Shown: positions 52,765 through 61,026 of the stretch, piece after piece
Layout: each line of letters starts with the position of its first letter
How positions within the stretch are numbered: position 1 is the stretch's first letter
Source: Oscillospiraceae bacterium
GTDB lineage: Bacteria > Bacillota > Clostridia > Oscillospirales > Oscillospiraceae
Direction of reading: 5' to 3'
DNA: 64,000 nt
Assembly: GCA_015068245.1 (NCBI GenBank)
Contig: SVKU01000006.1
Span: 38,818-102,817, forward strand
The notes under the pieces: model-generated
Seen by the model: the letters and a program-made list of their open reading frames with translations, nothing else
The model's database searches: none
What the model was told of the DNA's origin: nothing
Program-made: the position numbers and the translations under genes

Positions 52765-53415
52765 TTAAATCTCAACCGGGCCGAAAACGTTGGGGATTGC
52801 CCATTCGCCGATTTCTTCGCCGGGTTTCTTTGAACCTTTTATGATGAGCTTGTCCCCCTGAACTTCAAGGGTACAGTCATATCTTCGGGTCAGCTCCACC
52901 TGGCCGTAGCCTGAGCGGTATTTGTCCAGCACAAAAGCCTTGTCTTGCATGGCAAGAACAGCGGCATTGTATGCCTTGCTGCCCTTTTTGCGGCCGGAGT
53001 TGCCAAGGTTAAAGCCTAACAGATCCTCTGAGTTGAAGCCGCCGTTTTTTGCGCTGACATTCATCGAGCCTATCAGGGACTCACAGGTAGTTTCATCGTT
53101 TTGTATCATGTAAGTCACCAACGTAACGGTGTCGCCTTCTGTGACAAGTGCGCTGCGGCTCATTTTTCGCAATTTCTGTTGGTTGATGACAGCCATGAGG
53201 GTGATTATTCCGACTGCTGCCACCAGCAGCCATACTATCGGAACGAAAATGCCTGAGGGAAGAAACTCGAAGGCTACAAATACCAGCACGACGGCTGCAA
53301 TACCCGCAGCTATTTTCAGCAGAAGCAAGGCGATGTTGCTTTTTCCATACTTTTTCGCCAACGGTTCTTCGTCCAGCCGAGCGATCCAGACAGTGGGCGA
53401 TAAATTGTTATCCAT
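52765..53415 (-). CDS. Uncharacterised membrane protein with two TM helices
   Basis: 216 residues. Two adjacent transmembrane segments (about residues 28-50 and 54-76) after a short acidic lead, then a soluble domain of about 135 residues with alternating beta strands (ALVTEGDTVTLVTYMIQ, YDCTLEVQGDKLIIKGS). I do not recognise the family; the TM pair plus cytoplasmic beta domain resembles PH-like small membrane proteins. GAGGTGAG precedes the ATG. Divergent from an OYE-type reductase, with overlapping -35 boxes. Confidence 0.75.
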   Translation of the reverse strand: MDNNLSPTVWIARLDEEPLAKKYGKSNIALLLLKIAAGIAAVVLVFVAFEFLPSGIFVPIVWLLVAAVGIITLMAVINQQKLRKMSRSALVTEGDTVTLVTYMIQNDETTCESLIGSMNVSAKNGGFNSEDLLGFNLGNSGRKKGSKAYNAAVLAMQDKAFVLDKYRSGYGQVELTRRYDCTLEVQGDKLIIKGSKKPGEEIGEWAIPNVFGPVEI

Positions 53416-53455
53416 ATTCTCACCTCGGGTTCAGTGTAGAAAAACAGTTTTTACG

Positions 53456-53484
53456 ATTATACCACGGTTATACTTTGTTGACAA
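53456..53484 (-). promoter_or_regulatory. Promoter of the membrane protein, sharing its -35 with the divergent reductase
   Basis: Minus strand TTGTCA (53484-53479), 17 bp, TATAAT (53461-53456). The plus-strand TTGACA at 53478-53483 overlaps it by five bases. Confidence 0.7.
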
Positions 53485-53542
53485 TGAAATAAAAAAATGC
53501 AAAAATAGCCTTATACAGAAATACAAATAAGGAAGTGGAAAT

Positions 53543-55540
53543 ATGAGCAAATACAAACACATTTTATCCCCTGTCAAGGTTGGCAATATGGTTCTCAAAT
53601 CCCGGTTGGTATCCGCCAACTCCCTACCCCATTTTCTTCAGGGACCGGAGACTTATCCTACCGAGCAGATAATGCACCATCTGACCTCCATAGCAAAAAA
53701 CGGTGCAGCTATCGTCACCTTTGCAGACTGGACCAATATGGCACAGCGAGAATCCTTTAATGAGGACGGCCGCAGGTTCCCCATGTATGACCTCAGTGAC
53801 CCCAGTGTGGAAAACTATATTTGCCAGCTGGCAGAGACCGTGCATTATTACGATTCCCGACTGTCTCTGGCAATAATGCCCTTTGCCGCACCCGATCCCA
53901 TTTATGACGTCTGCGAGACTGAAGCGGTGGTGTTTAACCTTAACAACAAAAACTTCCGTGACGGTCAGGACGATTACGACGTGGGCATGATGCTCAGAGG
54001 CGGCAAGGCTGCAAAACAGCTGAATCATGAGCAGATAGCCGAGATAGTCGAGTATTACGCTCAGCGTGCAAGATACTATCAGACCATGGGCTTCGATATG
54101 GTCACGATTCACTGCGCTTACCGTGCAACTCTGTTTGCCAGATTCATTTCTGCAAAAACCAACAAGCGAACCGATGAATACGGCGGCTGCATCGAAAACC
54201 GTGCCAGAATGATTCTTGAGCTTTGCGCCCGCATTAAAGAGCTTTGCGGCAAGGATTTCCCCATTGAGCTGCAGATAACCGGCAGCGAAACCGACGGCAC
54301 CACCATCGAAGAAACCATCGAGTTTGCAAAAATTGCAGAAGGACTTGTGGACATCTTCCAGTTCCGTGCCCAGACTCCCAATCTGAACCATCCCGTGGGA
54401 TACAACTCAACCGACGACGATTATGCAACTCTGGCTGACTGTGCAGCGGTCAAGGCCAGCGGCACAAAGATACTTTGCGAACCTATCGGCGGATATCAGG
54501 ACCCCGACGATATGGAACGCATACTGGCAAGTGGTCAGGCTGACCTTATCGGTGCTGCCAGAGCCTTTATAGTTGACCCGGATTTCTACAAAAAGCTAAT
54601 CGAGGACCGTGGCGAGGACGTGCTGCCCTGCGTACGCTGTAACAAGTGCCACGTTCCCAGCCTTGACGGCAAGTGGATAAGCATCTGCACCGTCAACCCT
54701 GCTATGGGTATCGCTCACAAGATAGAAAAATATCTCGAACCCGTCAGCGGTGTTAAAAAAGTTGCGGTTGCAGGCGGCGGACCGGCAGGTATGCGTGCAG
54801 CTTTGATGTGCGCCGAACGGGGCCATAATGTTACCCTGTTTGAAAAGTCTGATGCTTTGGGCGGTCAGCTGAGAATCATGGACCACGCCAGCTTTAAGTG
54901 GCCCTTGGTCAAGTATCGTGAGTTCCTCAAGGCTCAGCTGAAAAAAGCAGGTGTGGATATTCGGCTCAACTGCGAAGTAACTGCCGAAACCCTGGACGGT
55001 CAGGGATATGACGCTGTTATCCTTGCCCTTGGCGCAACGCCCAAAAAGCCCAATATACCCGGTGTTGAAAAGGCGTGGGATATACTTAGTGTGTTTGGTA
55101 ATGAGGCCAAATTGGGTAAGAACGTGGTTGTTATCGGCGGCAGTGAAAGCGGCGTGGAAGCTGCCATGTATCTGTGTGAAAACGGACACAATGCCACGGT
55201 GCTGACCCGTCAGAGTTCTCTTGCGCCCGAAGCTACACCCATTCATTACCGTGAGATAATGCAGGAGGCATACTGCGCTTTGAATGGCTTTGATGCCGTG
55301 CTGGAAGCCACCACCACCGAAATCGGTGACGGTTATGTCAAATACATCGACTGCGACGGAAACGAGCAGACTATAGCTTGCGACAGCGTTGTGGCACTGG
55401 GTGGTATGGAGGCGCATCAGGACGAGGCGATAGCTCTCCATGGCTTTGCAGCAAGAACATTTATGATCGGTGACTGCCGTCAGGTGGGCTGCATCAGAGA
55501 TTGCAACCGTACTGCCCTGGCTGCGTCAGGACAAATCTGA
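53543..55540 (+). CDS. OYE/dienoyl-CoA reductase-type flavin oxidoreductase
   Basis: 665 residues; AAGGAAG lies upstream of the ATG. FMN barrel (PVKVGNMVLKSRLVSANS; HCAYRATLFARFISAKTNKRTDEYGG), 4Fe-4S site (CVRCNKC, then C after 12 residues) near 362-381, and an FAD/NAD module beginning VAVAGGGPAGMRAA with a second GxGxxG-like VVVIGGSESGVEAA. No Gly-rich insertion. Predicted cytoplasmic NAD(P)H-dependent C=C reductase; characterised relatives include 2,4-dienoyl-CoA reductase and BaiCD/BaiH. Substrate unknown. A strong bidirectional terminator follows. Confidence 0.93.
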   Translation: MSKYKHILSPVKVGNMVLKSRLVSANSLPHFLQGPETYPTEQIMHHLTSIAKNGAAIVTFADWTNMAQRESFNEDGRRFPMYDLSDPSVENYICQLAETVHYYDSRLSLAIMPFAAPDPIYDVCETEAVVFNLNNKNFRDGQDDYDVGMMLRGGKAAKQLNHEQIAEIVEYYAQRARYYQTMGFDMVTIHCAYRATLFARFISAKTNKRTDEYGGCIENRARMILELCARIKELCGKDFPIELQITGSETDGTTIEETIEFAKIAEGLVDIFQFRAQTPNLNHPVGYNSTDDDYATLADCAAVKASGTKILCEPIGGYQDPDDMERILASGQADLIGAARAFIVDPDFYKKLIEDRGEDVLPCVRCNKCHVPSLDGKWISICTVNPAMGIAHKIEKYLEPVSGVKKVAVAGGGPAGMRAALMCAERGHNVTLFEKSDALGGQLRIMDHASFKWPLVKYREFLKAQLKKAGVDIRLNCEVTAETLDGQGYDAVILALGATPKKPNIPGVEKAWDILSVFGNEAKLGKNVVVIGGSESGVEAAMYLCENGHNATVLTRQSSLAPEATPIHYREIMQEAYCALNGFDAVLEATTTEIGDGYVKYIDCDGNEQTIACDSVVALGGMEAHQDEAIALHGFAARTFMIGDCRQVGCIRDCNRTALAASGQI

Positions 55541-55542
55541 AT

Positions 55543-55583
55543 AAAAGCAGTCATCCCGGGATGCTCCCGGGATGACTGCTTTT
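55543..55583. terminator. Bidirectional terminator
   Basis: AAAAGCAGTCATCCCGGGA-tgc-complement, 19-bp perfect arms, T-rich on both sides. Confidence 0.92.
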
Positions 55584-55584
55584 A

Positions 55585-55842
55585 TTATTGCCTGATCAGT
55601 TTCCGCATTATAAATCCAAAAACAAGATAAATCAGGCACATGCTTGCTGCAAGACCTGCAAGGTAGATAAGGTTAAAAGAACCACCTGTTTTTATTCGCT
55701 GAAGAACCATTACAAGAGCAATTGCCGCTGCAATAGAGGCGGGAGGCCACTGAAACCCATGCTTTTTGATTGACACAGCGGTAAGTATTACGATCAGGCC
55801 AACATACATTGCAATAAAATAAATAATAACCATGCCGGACAT
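55585..55842 (-). CDS. Small membrane protein (three TM helices), unknown
   Basis: 85 residues from ATG 55842, 9 nt after AAGGAG. Three hydrophobic segments (residues 1-22, 33-48, 57-78) with basic connecting loops (SIKKHGFQWPP, QRIKTGG, MRKLIRQ). No family recognised. The good ribosome site and the terminator shared with the convergent reductase favour a real gene. Confidence 0.7.
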   Translation of the reverse strand: MSGMVIIYFIAMYVGLIVILTAVSIKKHGFQWPPASIAAAIALVMVLQRIKTGGSFNLIYLAGLAASMCLIYLVFGFIMRKLIRQ

Positions 55843-55886
55843 AACCAACAACTCCTTTGGATTGATGATACCATATTTACCAAAGA

Positions 55887-55915
55887 TTGAAAAGGGAGAT
55901 ATCTGATGATATAAT
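55887..55915 (+). promoter_or_regulatory. Promoter of the cyclase-family gene
   Basis: TTGAAA (55887-55892), 17 bp, TATAAT (55910-55915) with TG extension. Confidence 0.72.
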
Positions 55916-55943
55916 ATTTAAAAATCAAAAAGGAAGAGTGAAA

Positions 55944-56714
55944 ATGAGATTTATCGACCTGTCCACCCCTATAGTTCATCAGGCACTTTGCGATCCGCCG
56001 GTGCAGCGACCGGATATAAAATATACCGACCATGACATGGGGGTTGAAAGTATGCTCGGATTCTTTCCCGGTGCCACGGTTGACGATCTGCCTGACGGTA
56101 AGGGCTGGGCGGTGGAGGATATAAGCCTCAGCACCCACACCGGTACCCATCTTGACGCACCTTACCATTATCACCCCACTATGGACGGCGGCAAAAGAGC
56201 TGCCACCATAGATGAGATACCGCTGGACTGGTGCTTCCATGACGGCGTTATGCTTGATTTCAGTGATCGCCCCCACGGAACTCTGCTGACGTCTGAGGAT
56301 TTTAAACAGGAACTTGACCGCATTGGATATACGTTGAAACCCTATGATATCGTGCTTATACAAAGCGGTGCGGCACCGTATTTTGAAACGGATAAATACC
56401 TCGTCAGCGGCGTGGGAGTTGGACGTGAGGCCACCGTTTGGCTGACGGAACAGGGCATAAAGATCACAGGCACCGATGCCTGGAGCTGGGACAGACCGCT
56501 GTCTTTCATTGCGGAGGAGTATAAACGCACAGGCGACAGTTCTATCATCTGGGAAGGGCACAAGGCAGGTATGGTGCATGGCTACTGCCATATGGAAAAA
56601 CTGGGTAATCTGGACAAGCTGCCGCCTTTCGGATTCAAGGTTGCCTGCTTCCCGGTAAATATCAAAGCTGCCAGTGCAGGGTGGACAAGACCTGTTGCGA
56701 TTTTTGAAGACTAA
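55944..56714 (+). CDS. Cyclase-family metal hydrolase (kynurenine formamidase-like)
   Basis: 256 residues from ATG 55944, after AAGGAAGAG; an in-frame upstream start at 55887 coincides with the -35 box and is rejected. The metal-binding motif HTGTHLDAPYHY (HxGTHxDxPxH) near residues 72-83 defines the family, which includes arylformamidases, isatin hydrolase and other manganese/zinc amide or lactone hydrolases. TDAWSWD and HGYCHMEKLGNLDKLPPFGFKV are further family-like segments. Substrate cannot be assigned. Confidence 0.9.
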   Translation: MRFIDLSTPIVHQALCDPPVQRPDIKYTDHDMGVESMLGFFPGATVDDLPDGKGWAVEDISLSTHTGTHLDAPYHYHPTMDGGKRAATIDEIPLDWCFHDGVMLDFSDRPHGTLLTSEDFKQELDRIGYTLKPYDIVLIQSGAAPYFETDKYLVSGVGVGREATVWLTEQGIKITGTDAWSWDRPLSFIAEEYKRTGDSSIIWEGHKAGMVHGYCHMEKLGNLDKLPPFGFKVACFPVNIKAASAGWTRPVAIFED

Positions 56715-56716
56715 AA

Positions 56717-56753
56717 AATGAGCTGCGAAACGTTTTGCGTTTTGCAGCTCATT
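56717..56753. terminator. Terminator between the cyclase-family gene and the XRE gene
   Basis: AATGAGCTGC and GCAGCTCATT arms enclosing a further AAACG/CGTTT stem; convergent genes. Confidence 0.75.
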
Positions 56754-56770
56754 AACAGTTTAAAAATAAA

Positions 56771-57130
56771 TTATTCGGCTATTTCCTTTTCCTGAGCAAC
56801 TCTTTCGAGTTCCTTGTTGAATACGAAGCTTACCAGCTCTTTGCCGTGGTCGTCCAGCTCACGGAAACGGTGGGCCAGCATGGAGGGATCCTGAAGATAC
56901 AGTGCTCTGGAATCGGGGTCAAATTCGGGATCGCACAAGAGATCAACAGAAACACCAAAATGCTGAGCAATAAGCATCATATTATCAATGCAAATGCCTT
57001 TTTTGCTTTTCAGGGAATCGGTAAGAGTAGAAGCTGAGGTGCCAATGATCTCGGCCAGCTTTCTGATGGAAATGTGCTCTTTTTTCATGAGACTCTTGAT
57101 GTTTGTTCTGGTGATATCTGCGTAATCCAT
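56771..57130 (-). CDS. XRE-family transcriptional regulator
   Basis: 119 residues. Residues 8-62 form a Cro/CI helix-turn-helix (ISIRKLAEIIGTSASTLTDSLKSKKG then MMLIAQHFGVSVDLL). The C-terminal half is helical and acidic (HRFRELDDHGKELVSFVFNKELERV), a common dimerisation tail of small clostridial XRE proteins. A perfect 22-bp palindrome overlaps its own promoter. Half-site copies occur upstream of the divergent reductase at 57668, which is therefore its likely target. Confidence 0.9.
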   Translation of the reverse strand: MDYADITRTNIKSLMKKEHISIRKLAEIIGTSASTLTDSLKSKKGICIDNMMLIAQHFGVSVDLLCDPEFDPDSRALYLQDPSMLAHRFRELDDHGKELVSFVFNKELERVAQEKEIAE

Positions 57131-57156
57131 AATCTGATCTCCTTATCTGCATGGAA

Positions 57157-57192
57157 ATAATTTTATGTGCAAACCGTTTGGACAAACGGTTT
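57157..57192 (-). promoter_or_regulatory. XRE promoter with 22-bp palindromic operator
   Basis: AAACCGTTTG-ga-CAAACGGTTT (57171-57192). On the minus strand TTGTCC (57185-57180) lies in the palindrome centre and AATTAT (57162-57157) is 17 bp on, so binding would block the -35. Confidence 0.65.
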
Positions 57193-57660
57193 CAGTTTTG
57201 GTATAAACCTAACACTATTTAAAACATAAAGTAACCATTTAGTCAATGAGTAATATTGCTAAAACTGAATAAAGCCATTTTTAAAACCCAAAGAGATTTG
57301 GGCAAAAACGCCAACATACAACTTGGATTTATGGTAAAGTCGTACATAAAGTTTGTGACATTTTTTGGTTAAGACAAAGGAAATTAGGTATAAAAATAGA
57401 AAAAAACGGTTATTACGGACGGAAAAATGCGGTGTACATAATGATGTGAACAGTTTTTCAGAGTGAAATATGTAGGTTTTATGAAAAATGCCGATAGGTA
57501 TGCTGAGTGCATAAAAAATTTTTTGCTTTGTGCATAAACAGAAGAGAAAAAAAGGCATAAATGCCGGAAGAAAAACGTGCCAAACCGTTTCGTTTTCATA
57601 CAATTGTATCTGGCATGAAATTTGCTGTAGTATAAATCATTGAGAAGAATTCAGGAGGAC
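57193..57660. other. AT-rich intergenic control region between XRE regulator and OYE-type reductase
   Basis: No convincing gene. The sequence is far more AT-rich than the flanks. It holds AAACGGTT (57404-57411) and AAACCGTTT (57582-57590), matching halves of the 57171 palindrome. It also holds a 12-bp palindrome ATACAATTGTAT (57599-57610), a direct repeat GTGCATAAA (57507 and 57530) and a TATAAA box near 57632. A long regulated leader or an unannotated small RNA is possible. Confidence 0.5.
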
Positions 57661-57667
57661 GAACAAA

Positions 57668-59620
57668 TTGAAATATGAAAACCTGTTAAAGCCTGTTAAA
57701 ATAGGAAACGTGCTGCTTCGCAACAGAATGATCGCCACGCCCAGTAATCCCCACTTTGTTCAGGGACCGGAAAAGTATCCCACGGAGCCGCTTATAACCC
57801 ATTATGCAAATAAGGCTAAGGCTGGGGCAGCCATTGTTACCTGCAAGGGCAACAACCCTGTTAAAAACAAAGACCCCCATTCTTTGAGCCTCGATATCCA
57901 CAACGGTGCCCATCAGCACTATTTTGCCCAGATAGCCGACTGCGTCCACTACTACGGTGCCAAGGCATCTTATCTGGTGCTTCCGCCCATGGGAATGCTG
58001 GAGGGCTACGACGCATCGGACGGCATCTTGTCAGAGTTTGTCGCCGGTGACGGCAGTGTTGCCACTTTGGGCAAAGCTGCTCCTAAAGACCTGCTGTATG
58101 AGGTAATTGACCAGTATGTCGAGGAGGCAAAGCTTGCCAAGTCTCTGGGGTTTGATATGTGCTTTATGCATATGGCATATCGGTTCATGTTCCCCGGCCG
58201 GTTTATTTCTCCTCTTTCCAACCATCGTACAGACGAGTTCGGCGGCGATATTGAGGGACGCTCCCGTTTCCCGCTGCTTATCTGCGAAGGCATTAAAAAG
58301 GCCTGTGGGAAGGATTTCCTTGTGGAAATATCCATTTCCGGCAGAGAGGACGATATGTTCAAAGGCGGCTCCACCGTTGAGGACGCCATAGCTTTTGCCA
58401 AACTGGCAGAAGGCAAGGTGGATCTGCTCCAGATCCGCGGCGGCAGCATAGATCCCAGCCAGCCTACATATCTCGATGAGCGTGAGATACCTCAGCTTGA
58501 ACCTGCTGCAGCCATTAAAAAGGGTGTAGAAGCCTACGGCGGAAACATCAAGATCGTTACTGTCGGCGGCTGCCAGGATCTCGACACCTGTGAAAACGTG
58601 ATCGCCGAAGGTAAGGCAGACTTTATCGGCGCTGCCAGAGCATGGATCGCTGATCCCGCATGGGCAGAGAAAGCTTACGAAGGTCGTGGCGATGATGTGG
58701 CACCCTGTCTGCGCTGCAACAAGTGCCATCAGGCAAGCCCGGGCAACTGGCTTACTGTCTGCTCCGTCAACCCCGAATGGGGGCTTGAGTCCAAAATCGA
58801 CCGTATGGTCACTGTTCCCGACCGCAAGAAAAAGATAGCCGTTGTAGGCGGCGGTGTTGGCGGTATGGAATCAGCTCTGCTGCTGGCAAAACGCGGCCAT
58901 GACGTTACCCTCTATGAAAAGGAAGACCATCTTGGCGGCCTGTTGTGCGCCATGGACGGTATAGGCATCAAGTGGACTATAACCAAGTTTAAGGAATACC
59001 TTATACGTCAGGTGGAAAAATCCAATGTCAAGGTGCTGCTGAACACTGCGGCAACTCCCGAACTGCTGAAAAGCGAGGGATACGATGAAGTGTTTGCCGC
59101 TCTCGGTTCAACACCCATTATTCCCCCGATCCCCGGCGTGGACAGCAAAAATGTCTGCCCTGCCATTGACGTGGTGAAAGAAGAACCCGGTATGGGCGAA
59201 AATGTTGCCATTATCGGCGGCGGCGATATCGGCGTGGAGATGGGTATTTACCTTGCCCGCAAGGGTCACAAGGTCACAGTCATCGAAATGCTCGACAAGC
59301 TGGCACCCGAAGCCGTACCTGTACATTTCCGCAGCATGTTTGAACAGACCTGGGAAAACCAGGAGGGGTTCTCTTACCTGCTTAACAGCCGTGTAACCGC
59401 AATCGAAGACGGTGCGGTGCGCTATGCCGACAGCGACGGAAACGAGCATATCATTCCTGCCGACAGCGTTGTTATCGCTGCGGGCATGAAAGGCCGCACC
59501 GATGAAGCCATGAGCTTCAGCGAGTTGGGCTGTCGTGTAAGATTTGTGGGCGACTGCAATAAGGTAGGTTCCATCCAGACCGCAATGCGCTCCGCTTACT
59601 CTCAGGCGAATAATACCTAA
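57668..59620 (+). CDS. OYE/dienoyl-CoA reductase-type flavin oxidoreductase (TTG start)
   Basis: 650 residues. The TTG at 57668 is 9 nt after a perfect AGGAGG and aligns with the family start (M-x-K-Y-E-x-L-L-x-P). FMN barrel (PVKIGNVLLRNRMIATPSNPHF; HMAYRFMFPGRFISPLSNHRTDEFGG), 4Fe-4S site (CLRCNKC, then C after 11 residues) near 347-365, and an FAD/NAD module from IAVVGGGVGGMESA with VAIIGGGDIGVEMG later. Expression is probably controlled by the divergent XRE regulator. Predicted C=C reductase of unknown substrate. Confidence 0.93.
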   Translation: MKYENLLKPVKIGNVLLRNRMIATPSNPHFVQGPEKYPTEPLITHYANKAKAGAAIVTCKGNNPVKNKDPHSLSLDIHNGAHQHYFAQIADCVHYYGAKASYLVLPPMGMLEGYDASDGILSEFVAGDGSVATLGKAAPKDLLYEVIDQYVEEAKLAKSLGFDMCFMHMAYRFMFPGRFISPLSNHRTDEFGGDIEGRSRFPLLICEGIKKACGKDFLVEISISGREDDMFKGGSTVEDAIAFAKLAEGKVDLLQIRGGSIDPSQPTYLDEREIPQLEPAAAIKKGVEAYGGNIKIVTVGGCQDLDTCENVIAEGKADFIGAARAWIADPAWAEKAYEGRGDDVAPCLRCNKCHQASPGNWLTVCSVNPEWGLESKIDRMVTVPDRKKKIAVVGGGVGGMESALLLAKRGHDVTLYEKEDHLGGLLCAMDGIGIKWTITKFKEYLIRQVEKSNVKVLLNTAATPELLKSEGYDEVFAALGSTPIIPPIPGVDSKNVCPAIDVVKEEPGMGENVAIIGGGDIGVEMGIYLARKGHKVTVIEMLDKLAPEAVPVHFRSMFEQTWENQEGFSYLLNSRVTAIEDGAVRYADSDGNEHIIPADSVVIAAGMKGRTDEAMSFSELGCRVRFVGDCNKVGSIQTAMRSAYSQANNT

Positions 59621-59624
59621 AAAT

Positions 59625-59730
59625 GTCATTTTGAGCAACGCTGAAGGCGTTGGAGAAATCCCCATCTTGTTACAGAATCGATTACAAGATGGGGATTTCT
59701 CTTCGGGCTTACGCTCCAATTCGAAATGAC
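59625..59730. repeat. MITE-like palindromic element
   Basis: GTCATTT outer ends with GAAATGAC, and 17-bp perfect inner arms AGAAATCCCCATCTTGT (59654-59670) and complement (59684-59700). It may double as a terminator for the converging genes. Related to repeats at 822 and 31925. Confidence 0.8.
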
Positions 59731-59734
59731 AGCT

Positions 59735-60235
59735 TTATTTTTCAACTCTTGCGGCGATATACGCTTGAACTTCGCTCTTTTCAATCCCCAGTGCGGCGGC
59801 AAGCTCACCGAAAAGCAGGTCCTCACCCTTTTTGATGTATTTTTCGTCCACTGCACCAAGCTTTTTCTTTTGCTGCAGAAGCAGCTGCTTTTTTGCGTAG
59901 ATGGACATGGTGAGTTTTACAAGATCCTCGCAGCTGTGAGTTGTTATGAACTCGTCGTAATGATCGGAAAGCTGGCGGAGGACCCTGTTGTGGTAGACTT
60001 CCGGGTGAATGGAGGGTATGGAGTCGATAAGGGCGTTGGCCTCGTCTTTGGATATCACCGGGCGCATGAATACCTTGCTGCCGTTTACGGGAGTGGTAAT
60101 GGTGTAATCCGAATAAGCAGGCTTAAGAACGTAGAAATCCTGTGGGCCGTGAGATTCAGTATCTTTGGTGATTATCTCCGTTACCATGCACACGCCGGTA
60201 TTGCCGTAAATGATATGCTGTCCTGTTATAAACAT
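59735..60235 (-). CDS. CarD-like transcriptional regulator
   Basis: 166 residues from ATG 60235, behind AGAGGTGATC; a longer frame reaching 60325 is not family-like. Residues 1-60 form the CarD/TRCF RNA-polymerase-interacting Tudor-like domain (FITGQHIIYGNTGVCMVTEI, YVLKPAYSDYTITTPVNGSKVFMRPVIS). The rest is helical (LSDHYDEFITTHSCEDLVKLTMSIYAKKQLLLQQKKKLG). CarD proteins stabilise the sigma-A open complex at promoters; clostridial members of this length are common. Confidence 0.93.
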   Translation of the reverse strand: MFITGQHIIYGNTGVCMVTEIITKDTESHGPQDFYVLKPAYSDYTITTPVNGSKVFMRPVISKDEANALIDSIPSIHPEVYHNRVLRQLSDHYDEFITTHSCEDLVKLTMSIYAKKQLLLQQKKKLGAVDEKYIKKGEDLLFGELAAALGIEKSEVQAYIAARVEK

Positions 60236-60324
60236 TTTGATCACCTCTGAATTTGCTTCAATTATAACATTTTTTTCGGGGTGAATGTAAGTAAAAAATG
60301 CAAAAATGTTGAAAAAACAGTACA

Positions 60325-60862
60325 TATAAGGGCAAAACTGAATTTGGAAATTTCCGGGGCTTTACCAAAACGAGCCTGTGATGTGGAAGGCACTTTCTAT
60401 TATTTCCACGGTGCTTTGAGAACCAGCTTTGAAAACCCCAATGAAGTGTGGCTGACTTATTCCAACCCCATAAAGATAACCACCATTCCTCCCAGAGATG
60501 AAGAACCGGAAACTCAGCCTGAGGAGGAAACTCCCGAACAGAAGCAGCCTGAAGAAGAGCCCTATGTGTTCCCCTTTGCTGACGTGGCCGAAAGCGCATG
60601 GTATTACAGCGATGTGTTCAGCGCCAACAAGCTGGGACTTATCGACGGCAAGAACAGTTCTCTGTTCTGCCCCGACGACAGCATGACCGTAGCCGAAGCC
60701 ATTAAGCTGGCAGCTTGTCTGAACCAGCTTTACAGTGATGGTGAGGTAACTCTCGAAAACGGTACTGCCGCTTGGTACGATACTTATGTGGCCTACGCTC
60801 TGCTCAGGCCCCAGATGTGCGATTTGTACCGATTTCCTGGCCAAACTGTCGCCGTTATCTGA
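60325..60862 (+). pseudogene. Remnant of an SLH-domain surface protein
   Basis: The frame encodes a beta-type lead-in, an acidic Pro/Glu linker (ETQPEEETPEQKQPEEE) and most of one S-layer homology domain (FPFADVAESAWYYSDVFSANKLGLIDGKNSSLFCPDDSMTVAEAIKL). There is no ribosome site or signal peptide at its 5' end. Near 60800 the SLH pattern breaks off into unrelated sequence (after VAYAL) and stops. Such domains normally anchor proteins to the cell wall in sets of three. It is truncated on both sides and so probably non-functional. The region beyond 60803 has a different style, suggesting a recombination junction. Confidence 0.75.
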
Positions 60863-60986
60863 CTGTCCGGGTGATCCGTGATGATGTTCCGGCACTGCTC
60901 CTGCGGGATTATCTGGTGGCCTATTTTCACCGGTTGGCGGAGAACACAAACAGCACCTGAAGACTTGAATCGATTATCTTCTATCA

Positions 60987-61021
60987 AAAACATCCATCTG
61001 CGTTTTGCAGATGGATGTTTT
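60987..61021 (-). terminator. Terminator of the PucR-type gene
   Basis: AAAACATCCATCTGC-gtttt-complement, T-rich on the minus strand. Confidence 0.85.
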
Positions 61022-61026
61022 GCAAC

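Noticed and set aside
57259..57603. 114-codon minus-strand frame in the AT-rich gap
   Set aside because: Phe/Tyr/Lys/Leu-rich low-complexity translation of AT-rich DNA, no ribosome site, overlaps the likely reductase control region.
60772..60960. 62-codon plus-strand frame after the SLH remnant
   Set aside because: No ribosome site, overlaps the broken SLH frame; may be a fragment of something inserted but cannot be identified.
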